A stretch of DNA of 5,657 bases from an uncultured Burkholderiales bacterium (GTDB taxonomy: Bacteria > Pseudomonadota > Gammaproteobacteria > Burkholderiales > Burkholderiaceae_C), in assembly GCA_903856995.1 (NCBI GenBank), contig CAIODK010000314.1, positions 1 to 5,657 on the forward strand, given 5' to 3'. A program made the position numbers and the translations under genes. Positions 1 to 5,237 of this stretch are shown here, one piece after another. Below the pieces are notes generated by a model that saw only the letters and a program-made list of their open reading frames with translations, made no database searches and was not told the DNA's origin. Position 1 is the first letter of the stretch. The number at the start of each line of letters is the position of its first letter.

Positions 1-289
1 AGGGTGAACTCATCACCTCGGGATTCGCGTCGATGGGCCGGACACCAGGGACCAGCTCGCGGGTGAAGCACGCATGCAAGCTTGCAAACTGCTGTTGCTT
101 TGATTCACTCAAATCCAAATCTGTAAACAAACGCCAAACCGCAATCGAACCTTTCACGATCCAAGGATGGCGCAATTGGCTCCACCACCCCATCCACCGC
201 GTGAGTGTGATGCGCGGAATTCGGTTCGTCAGCAGAAAATTAAGGTCTTCCTGAAGCGCCAAATTTTGAAATATTTTCTGAATCTTCAT
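1..289 (-). CDS. psd: Phosphatidylserine decarboxylase, N-terminal part (runs off left edge)
   Basis: The enzyme decarboxylates phosphatidylserine to phosphatidylethanolamine at the inner membrane, the last step of PE synthesis. My own reading of the minus strand from the ATG at 289-287 gives 96 codons open to the window edge, with no stop. Recognisable features are LQEDLNFLLTNRIPR near residues 12-26, LTRWMGWWS at 29-37, a VWRLF..LDLSE segment at 51-62, CFTREL at 74-79 and RPIDANPEV at 84-92. These align in order with the N-terminal portion of E. coli Psd (LTRLAGWG, NEFFVRPL, VRPIDTDPNV). The pyruvoyl-forming LGST site and the catalytic Asp/His lie beyond the window, so intactness cannot be judged. 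No in-frame ATG or GTG exists between this start and an upstream in-frame stop. The Shine-Dalgarno is weak. The gene diverges from the aminotransferase across a 56-bp gap. Databases also call this family archaetidylserine decarboxylase. Confidence 0.88.
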   Translation of the reverse strand, partial: MKIQKIFQNLALQEDLNFLLTNRIPRITLTRWMGWWSQLRHPWIVKGSIAVWRLFTDLDLSESKQQQFASLHACFTRELVPGVRPIDANPEVMSSP

Positions 290-332
290 CGTCTTGTCAC
301 TTAAATTGAATAAAAAGGAGGATCACTTACAC

Positions 333-338
333 GAGGAA
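333..338 (+). promoter_or_regulatory. Ribosome binding site for the aminotransferase (decides a GTG start)
   Basis: GAGGAA lies 7 nt before the GTG at 346-348, which is good spacing and supports this non-ATG start. A stronger AGGAGG at 316-321 lies 24 nt before the GTG, too far to serve it, and has no suitable start codon of its own. Confidence 0.55.
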
Positions 339-345
339 ATCAGCT

Positions 346-1977
346 GTGAACACCACATGGATCGGTTTGGGCGCTTTGGCAACATTGGCGCCCTCTTTGT
401 ATCGACGCATTCAACTGTCACGCGCCAAGCACCCATCGCTAGCCGGGCATTCTCTGATGGCCAAACGCTTAGCGCGTCTGTTGCCTGGCTACCATTTTGA
501 CGACAAAGAGTTCTTTAAATGTGACAACGCGCCATTTGAAATTCAAAATCTTCGAAGAAGTGCATTTTTCAAAATCTCAGAAGTCCTTCAGGCACGTCAC
601 CCCTTGAGCATTCAAGCTACGGCCGCCGCGAGAGAAAACATCTCGGACATGCAATTCATCACGGCTTATCGCGTGCCTTTTCAATTCAGCCCCTTCGTAC
701 AAGCACACCTCAAGGTCGGTTCGTTCCTGCAATCAGCCGAAGGTGTGTGCGTGACCGACCTAGATGGCCAGTCCTTCTACGACCTAACCGGCTCGTATGG
801 CGTCAATGTATTTGGTGTGGATTTTTACAAAAAAACCATGTCTGAAGGCATGACGAAAACGCAAGCTCTGGGGCCCGTTCTCGGCTCGTACCATCCCTGC
901 GTCGCCAGCAATGCTGAACGACTGAAGAAGATTTCCGGCATGGATGAAGTCTCTTTCCACATGTCCGGCACTGAAGCCGTGATGCAGGCCGTTCGCTTAG
1001 CCCGATATCACACCAAACGTAAAAATGTTGTTCGCTTCTGCGGGGCTTACCACGGCTGGTGGGAAGACGTTCAGCCAGGCCCAGGCAACCCCATGCCACC
1101 GCGTGAGACCTACACGCTGAGCGATATGAGCGAACGAAGCCTTGGGGTCTTACGCACCAGAAAAGACATCGCCTGTGTGCTGGTCAACCCGCTCCAAGCC
1201 CTTCACCCCAACAGCAATGCCCACGGTGACTCGACCCTCGTCGACAGCAGTCGCAAAGCTGCTTATGACCGCCAAGCCTATACCGAGTGGCTGCACAAGC
1301 TACGTCAGGTCTGCACGGACAGCGGCATTGTTCTGATTTTTGATGAGGTATTTTTGGGCTTCAGACTCGCCCAAGGTGGCGCGCAAGCCTATTTCGGCGT
1401 GCAAGCAGACATGGTGACCTACGGCAAGACGCTGGGCGGTGGATTCCCAGTGGGCGTGGTGTGCGGCAAAAAAGAATGGATGCATCGCTTTCATCCCGAT
1501 CGCCCTGCGGACATCTGCTTTGCAAGGGGTACTTTCAACGCGCATCCAGTGGTGATGGGCGCCATGTCAGCCTTCTTGGATCAAATTGAAACACCAGAAA
1601 TCCAAGCCATCTATGAAGGTCTGGATGAACGCTGGAATGCTCGCGTTCAATACTTCAACGGTGCGATGCAGTCCCACGACATCCCCTTGCAGGCGGCAAA
1701 TATGTCCAGTGTCTGGACCCTCTTCTACACCCAACCAAGCCGGTTCAACTGGATGCTGCAGTACTACCTGAGAGTGCATGGCTTGGCGCTGAGCTGGGTC
1801 GGAACCGGACGGTTGATCTTCAGCCTCAACTACAGCGATGCTGACTTTGAAGCTGTGGTGCAACGGTTCATCCTCGCAGCCACGCAAATGAAGCATGATG
1901 GTTGGTGGTGGAAATCAGCTGAGTTAACGAACAAGAGCATTCGACGAAGCATCTTGAAAGAAACCCTGTTTCGATAA
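346..1977 (+). CDS. PLP-dependent class III aminotransferase, glutamate-1-semialdehyde aminomutase-like, with long N-terminal extension
   Basis: This 543-residue protein is a fold-type I, class III (subgroup II) PLP enzyme, probably cytosolic. The catalytic domain starts near residue 105. It carries HMSGTEAVMQAVRLAR (205-220), which includes the cofactor-phosphate loop; GAYHGWW with Y235 and H236; IFDEVFLGFR with D333 expected to hold the PLP pyridine nitrogen; YGKTLGGGFPVG with K361 as the Schiff-base lysine; and ARGTFNAHP with T396 near the phosphate of the partner subunit. The nearest well-known relative is HemL, but HemL is about 430 residues. This protein has some 100 extra N-terminal residues rich in basic and aromatic positions, and a Trp-rich tail (GWWWK). 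It is therefore unlikely to be the housekeeping hemL. The substrate is unknown; transamination or 1,2-amino shift on an amino acid or amino-lipid precursor are both possible. The GTG start is chosen for its well-spaced GAGGAA and because the N-terminal part reads as one continuous conserved-looking region. It is divergent from psd and probably monocistronic, as a hairpin follows directly. Confidence 0.87.
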   Translation: MNTTWIGLGALATLAPSLYRRIQLSRAKHPSLAGHSLMAKRLARLLPGYHFDDKEFFKCDNAPFEIQNLRRSAFFKISEVLQARHPLSIQATAAARENISDMQFITAYRVPFQFSPFVQAHLKVGSFLQSAEGVCVTDLDGQSFYDLTGSYGVNVFGVDFYKKTMSEGMTKTQALGPVLGSYHPCVASNAERLKKISGMDEVSFHMSGTEAVMQAVRLARYHTKRKNVVRFCGAYHGWWEDVQPGPGNPMPPRETYTLSDMSERSLGVLRTRKDIACVLVNPLQALHPNSNAHGDSTLVDSSRKAAYDRQAYTEWLHKLRQVCTDSGIVLIFDEVFLGFRLAQGGAQAYFGVQADMVTYGKTLGGGFPVGVVCGKKEWMHRFHPDRPADICFARGTFNAHPVVMGAMSAFLDQIETPEIQAIYEGLDERWNARVQYFNGAMQSHDIPLQAANMSSVWTLFYTQPSRFNWMLQYYLRVHGLALSWVGTGRLIFSLNYSDADFEAVVQRFILAATQMKHDGWWWKSAELTNKSIRRSILKETLFR

Positions 1978-1983
1978 AACAAA

Positions 1984-2012
1984 GGGCGCTCAGGTCTGAG
2001 ACCTGAGCGCCC
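1984..2012 (-). terminator. Rho-independent terminator between convergent genes, best oriented for the minus-strand gene
   Basis: A perfect 13-bp inverted repeat (GGGCGCTCAGGTC with its complement) encloses a 3-nt loop at 1997-1999. Read on the minus strand it starts 18 nt after the stop of the DUF962-like gene and is followed by TTTGTTTTA, a usable U-tract. Read on the plus strand it starts 6 nt after the aminotransferase stop but is followed by CCTCATG with no U-run, so termination in that direction would be weaker or depend on the hairpin alone. Confidence 0.85.
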
Positions 2013-2030
2013 CTCATGAACCCTCTGTTG

Positions 2031-2639
2031 TTAGTGGCTCGCGTTCAAGAAGTCTTGATCAAAGCGTTGACCACGCATCAACTGCAGTGGTGCTTTGTGA
2101 TACAGATACACGTCATGGAATGGGTCAGTCAAAATCTTCGTCATCCATACCAAGCCAGTTTGGACATCACGAATGAAGCAAAGATGAACGGTTCTAAACA
2201 CCAAACCACCCACACCTAAGCCCAACCAAGAATAGCCAACCGCGTGCAAAAACTCGACCATGTTTTCATGCGTGGGCACCACGTCAAACTGACCTGGGAA
2301 GTAGTAAATCACCAAAGGCAGCAACACCCAAATACTGAGCAGCACGATTTTGCGACGCAGGTTGTAGCCAACCTTGATTTCTTCTTTGAAATCTTGGCTC
2401 GCTTGGTTCACATGGTCATACCCAAGCGGTTCGAAAAAGAAGTGGCCCGATTGACGCGCAGTCATTGAGACCAACCATGCCAACAAAGCGGCCCAAGCAG
2501 GCTCAACAAACAGGAGAGCGTACGCGACCAAAAAACACAAGGCGCTGAGCAAGTGCAAGGATTGATTGATGCGGCAGTGGTGATAGTAGCGATGATCATC
2601 CCAGCGCTGAATGCGCAAGGCTTCTAAAAAGTTTTTCAA
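2031..2639 (-). CDS. DUF962/Mpo1-like integral membrane protein
   Basis: This 202-residue hydrophobic protein has likely membrane segments near residues 30-60, 97-114 and 131-154. Yeast Mpo1 (DUF962) is a membrane Fe(II)-dependent dioxygenase that alpha-oxidises 2-hydroxy fatty acids. Two signatures of that family appear in order: H20-x4-N25-x3-H29 (within YHHCRINQSLH), and RQSGHFFFEP with H66 and E70, matching the family's GHxxFE element. The usual proline-alanine following that element is replaced by GYDHVN. A C-terminal part beyond the core carries H152 and the motif DPFHDVYLYHKAP (172-184), which may add ligands or define a subfamily. The start is TTG: an in-frame TGA lies four codons upstream, the next Met is residue 59, and GAGGAA sits 5 nt before the TTG. 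The gene converges on the aminotransferase and diverges from the glycosyltransferase. The assignment is by motif only; a related hydroxylase-like membrane family is the main alternative, and activity is not shown. Confidence 0.62.
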   Translation of the reverse strand: MKNFLEALRIQRWDDHRYYHHCRINQSLHLLSALCFLVAYALLFVEPAWAALLAWLVSMTARQSGHFFFEPLGYDHVNQASQDFKEEIKVGYNLRRKIVLLSIWVLLPLVIYYFPGQFDVVPTHENMVEFLHAVGYSWLGLGVGGLVFRTVHLCFIRDVQTGLVWMTKILTDPFHDVYLYHKAPLQLMRGQRFDQDFLNASH

Positions 2640-2644
2640 GTCAG

Positions 2645-2650
2645 TTCCTC
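2645..2650 (-). promoter_or_regulatory. Ribosome binding site supporting the TTG start of the DUF962-like gene
   Basis: On the minus strand GAGGAA ends 5 nt before the TTG at 2639-2637. Because the frame is closed by TGA just upstream, this is the only start that keeps the first histidine motif. Confidence 0.6.
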
Positions 2651-2689
2651 ATGTGTTTTAAAACCAGTCAATCATGTGCCTGTCATGTG
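2649..2689. repeat. Three direct copies of TCATGTG in the divergent intergenic region
   Basis: Exact TCATGTG occurs at 2649-2655, 2672-2678 and 2683-2689. The spacings are 23 and 11 bp, close to whole helical turns, so a protein could contact all copies on one face. The first copy abuts the ribosome binding site of the minus-strand gene. The arrangement suggests an operator for one or both divergent genes; no regulator is recognised. Confidence 0.45.
2657..2686 (-). promoter_or_regulatory. Possible sigma-70-type promoter for the DUF962-like gene
   Basis: On the minus strand ATGACA (2686-2681, five of six matches to TTGACA) is followed after 18 nt by TTTAAA (2662-2657, four of six matches to TATAAT), leaving a leader of roughly 10 nt or slightly more before the TTG. 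The very short leader and the weak -10 make this tentative. The -35 overlaps one TCATGTG repeat. Confidence 0.22.
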
Positions 2690-2709
2690 AAAAATCTGTG
2701 ACAAAACAA

Positions 2710-2730
2710 AATGAAACAAGAATGAAACAA
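2710..2730. repeat. Tandem 11-bp repeat, AATGAAACAA twice
   Basis: AATGAAACAA lies at 2710-2719 and again at 2721-2730, a period of 11 bp. The core ATGAAAC (2711-2717 and 2722-2728) is separated by the 4-bp spacer AAGA. Two 7-mers with a 4-bp AT-rich spacer is the layout of PhoB-type boxes, although the 7-mer matches the inverted Pho half-site ATGACAG at only five of seven positions. It lies 60-80 bp before the glycosyltransferase start. Confidence 0.4.
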
Positions 2731-2789
2731 AAGATATTTAAAAACCACGTTGTCATCAAGTTGTTAAATTCAATCGTCACCATGGCGTC

Positions 2790-3983
2790 ATGGAATCATC
2801 AACCCACACCCCGATCACCGTTGAAACTTTTGAACCCGAACAGCGATTCCTCAGAATCGCCGTCGTGACAGAAACATGGCCGCCCGAAGTCAATGGGGTT
2901 GCCGTCACACTGTCAAAGTTGATTCATCATTTGGGGCAAAGGCATCACACGATTCAATTGATTCGTCCACGCCAAGACGAGCATGACGAAGGGGTTGAGC
3001 AGTCGGGCTGGTCCGAGTTGTTGTTGCGCGGTTTGCCGATCCCTCGCTACCCACAACTCAAATTAGGGTTGCCGAGCAAGAAGGCCCTCATCAAAGCGTG
3101 GAGTACCAAGCGCCCCGATTTGGTTCATATTGCAACGGAAGGCCCTTTGAGTTGGTCTGCCTTGCAAGCCGCACAGATTCTGCGTTTACCCGTCACATCA
3201 GATTTCAGAACCAACTTTCACAGCTATTGCCAGCATTACGGCGTGGGTTGGCTGAGCAAACCCATCGTGGCGTATCTACGCAAGTTTCACAATCGCACCG
3301 CATGCACGATGGTGCCCACTCAAGCCATGAAATTCCAACTCGAGGCCATGGGTTTTAAAAACCTAAAAGTTGTGGCGCGAGGGGTGGATACACAACAGTT
3401 CAATCCCAACAACCGCAGTGAAGCGATGCGTCAAAGCTGGGGCGTCACGCCTGAAACCATTGTCTTGTTGTCTGTCGGTCGGATTGCGGCTGAAAAAAAT
3501 CTAGATCTCATCGTTCAAACCTATCAGGCACTCATCGAAGCCGGACGCCCTGTCAAAATGATTTTTGCAGGTGATGGGCCCATGCGTGCCATCACGCAAG
3601 TGAAATGCCCTGACGCCCTCTTCGTCGGAATGTGCACCCATGAACAACTTGCAATCCTCTATGCCAGTGCCGACTTGTTGTTGTTCCCTAGCCTCACAGA
3701 AACCTTTGGCAATGTCACGCTTGAAGCACTCGCCAGCGCAACGCCTGTCCTCGCGTTTGATTGCGCAGCAGCGGGCGAGTTCATCAAGGACAAAAGGAAT
3801 GGCTGGTTGGTGAACAGCGATGAGCCGCAAACCTACATCAAACGCGCACTGGAAATCACCAAAGAAAAATCAACATTGGTAGACGCACGCGCATTCACAC
3901 GTGACAGCGTTGAGCACCTCGGCTGGGATGAAATAGCCTGCCAAGTTGAAACTGTTTTTCACCGCGCTATCGAACTAGCTTGA
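2790..3983 (+). CDS. GT4-family glycosyltransferase, MgtA/lipid glycosyltransferase-like
   Basis: This 397-residue enzyme has the GT-B fold typical of family GT4, which transfers a sugar from a nucleotide-sugar with retention of configuration. The N-terminal acceptor domain begins with RIAVVTETWPPEVNGVAVTL, where the glycine-rich turn contacts the donor phosphate, and continues through DLVHIATEGPLSW and TSDFRTNFHSYC. The C-terminal donor domain has LLSVGRIAAEKNLD (R231 and K236 expected to bind the diphosphate), FAGDGP, and ETFGNVTLE with the E-x7-E pair E304 and E312. This pattern resembles MgtA-type mannosyltransferases and the Agt/SQD2-like enzymes that glycosylate diacylglycerol, so a lipid acceptor at the cytoplasmic membrane is plausible; donor and acceptor are not determined. 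No signal peptide or membrane helix is evident. The ATG at 2790 lacks a clear Shine-Dalgarno, but no better in-frame start precedes the first beta strand. The stop overlaps the end of convergent lplT by 9 bp. No plcP-like phosphoesterase gene lies beside it here. Confidence 0.86.
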   Translation: MESSTHTPITVETFEPEQRFLRIAVVTETWPPEVNGVAVTLSKLIHHLGQRHHTIQLIRPRQDEHDEGVEQSGWSELLLRGLPIPRYPQLKLGLPSKKALIKAWSTKRPDLVHIATEGPLSWSALQAAQILRLPVTSDFRTNFHSYCQHYGVGWLSKPIVAYLRKFHNRTACTMVPTQAMKFQLEAMGFKNLKVVARGVDTQQFNPNNRSEAMRQSWGVTPETIVLLSVGRIAAEKNLDLIVQTYQALIEAGRPVKMIFAGDGPMRAITQVKCPDALFVGMCTHEQLAILYASADLLLFPSLTETFGNVTLEALASATPVLAFDCAAAGEFIKDKRNGWLVNSDEPQTYIKRALEITKEKSTLVDARAFTRDSVEHLGWDEIACQVETVFHRAIELA

Positions 3984-5237
3984 TTTAAACCGCAACCATT
4001 TGAAGCGGTACTGCCGCCAGACCAGCAGACAGAGCGGAACCATCCCCGCAAGCAAGACAAGCGCCAATAAAAGCATGATGAATGCCAGAGGCACCGACAG
4101 TGCCAATAGTGCGCTGTAAGAGGCCAGCATCAACAGCACGCTGAGGTTCTCGTTAAACCCCTGCACAGCGATCGATCGACCTGAACTGAGCACCTGCATA
4201 CCTCGGTGCTGAAGCAGTGCGTTCATCGGCACCAGCAGCATGCCCCCTGCGAGCCCAACGCCCAATAAAAGTGGGATGGCTAACCAGACATTTGAAACAA
4301 CACCCATGAGGGGCAGCAAGACCGCCAGTAAAAGCCCCCAAGGCAGGGCCTGTCTTGCCGAATGCAACTTATAGTTGCGCCCCGCCATCACGGCGCCAAG
4401 AATGACACCTAAAGCGACAAGTGACTGCAAGAATGCACCCAATTTAAGGGACAGCCCCAACGTCTGCTGAGCCCACACCAAAACGGCAAACTGCATCACG
4501 GCGCCTACGCCCCAATACAAGGTCGTGACGTAAAGAGAAACACCGCCCAAGGGGTCACGCCATAACCGTAGATTCGATTTCCAAAAAGCACGCAAACCGA
4601 TGGCATGGCGTGTCAACGGGATCATCACCACACGCCCGCGCATGGGCTTTAAACCAAAATTCAAAACAGCCGCAATCACATACACGCCAACGACCACGAC
4701 CATCGAAGGTAATGTCTGGGTCTGAATATCAAACAAGGATGACAACGACATCCAAGGCAAAAGATCATCGAGAGCCTCGGACTCAGACAAACCGGTCAGC
4801 GCCCCGCCCAACGCAATACCCAAGATCACGGAAAGCACCACAGACACTTCTAACCACGCATTGGCACGTACCAGCAAACGTGGGGGAACTGATTCGGTCG
4901 CCAATCCGTACTTAGCTGGTGCATAGACAGAGGCTGCCAGCCCAATCAGTGCAAAAGCGCACAAAGGCTGTACGCCATTCAACAAAAGAAACACACCCAA
5001 AATTTTGAGTGCATTCATGCATGCCATCAACTTATTTTTAGGGAACGCATCTGCCAAGGGGCCAACCACTGACGCCAAAACCACATAGGCCAGGGTCAAT
5101 GAGAACTTCAACAAGGGGGCCCACCAGCCTGGATAGCCCTGCTCTTTTAAAAAGTAAATTCCTAAAATGAGCAGAGCATTGTCAGCAAGACCCGATGCAA
5201 ATTGGGCACCAATCAGGTAGTAAAAACCTTTAGGCAT
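3975..5237 (-). CDS. lplT: Lysophospholipid transporter LplT (MFS family)
   Basis: LplT is an inner-membrane major facilitator that moves lysophospholipids, chiefly lyso-PE, from the outer to the inner leaflet for re-acylation. The 420-residue product is hydrophobic throughout and compatible with 12 helices; E. coli LplT has 397 residues. Family marks are ASGLADNALLIL near 14-25, the MFS motif A variant GPLADAFPKNKLM at 59-71, APAKYGLATE at 106-115, and NAWLEVSVVLSVILG following. The tail is basic (WRQYRFKWLRFKSS) and probably cytosolic. In enterobacteria lplT sits with aas, the acyltransferase that consumes its substrate; no aas is visible here. The start ATG at 5237-5235 overlaps the end of ugd by 8 bp and has no recognisable Shine-Dalgarno, suggesting translational coupling. 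The 3' end overlaps the convergent glycosyltransferase gene, and no intrinsic terminator follows within the window. Confidence 0.9.
   Translation of the reverse strand: MPKGFYYLIGAQFASGLADNALLILGIYFLKEQGYPGWWAPLLKFSLTLAYVVLASVVGPLADAFPKNKLMACMNALKILGVFLLLNGVQPLCAFALIGLAASVYAPAKYGLATESVPPRLLVRANAWLEVSVVLSVILGIALGGALTGLSESEALDDLLPWMSLSSLFDIQTQTLPSMVVVVGVYVIAAVLNFGLKPMRGRVVMIPLTRHAIGLRAFWKSNLRLWRDPLGGVSLYVTTLYWGVGAVMQFAVLVWAQQTLGLSLKLGAFLQSLVALGVILGAVMAGRNYKLHSARQALPWGLLLAVLLPLMGVVSNVWLAIPLLLGVGLAGGMLLVPMNALLQHRGMQVLSSGRSIAVQGFNENLSVLLMLASYSALLALSVPLAFIMLLLALVLLAGMVPLCLLVWRQYRFKWLRFKSS

Noticed and set aside
33..254. Plus-strand frame of 73 codons
   Set aside because: It lies antisense to the recognisable psd N-terminus and its translation resembles no protein family.
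294..500. Plus-strand frame starting with TTG, 68 codons
   Set aside because: It overlaps the start of the aminotransferase in another frame and has no recognisable protein features; its only attraction is the AGGAGG lying inside it.
803..1099. Minus-strand frame of 98 codons with several Cys and Arg residues
   Set aside because: Antisense to the conserved PLP-binding part of the aminotransferase; the cysteines are not in a zinc-binding arrangement.
1567..1896. Minus-strand frame of 109 codons inside the aminotransferase
   Set aside because: Shadow of the coding strand; the translation is His/Glu/Gln-rich without family motifs.
2735..2769. AT-rich hexamers (TATTTA, TTAAAT) considered as a -10 for the glycosyltransferase
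   Set aside because: No -35-like hexamer lies 16-18 nt before either one, so no plus-strand promoter can be supported.
3989..4009. Small inverted repeat ACCGC/GCGGT just after the glycosyltransferase stop, considered as a terminator
   Set aside because: Only 5 bp of stem with an 11-nt loop, no U-tract, and it lies inside lplT coding sequence.
4169..4178. Palindrome CGATCGATCG
   Set aside because: Short, single copy and inside lplT codons; no sign of an operator or recombination site.
4610..4915. Plus-strand frame of 101 codons inside lplT
   Set aside because: Antisense to a clear LplT coding region; low-complexity Thr/Arg/Pro composition typical of shadows of membrane proteins.
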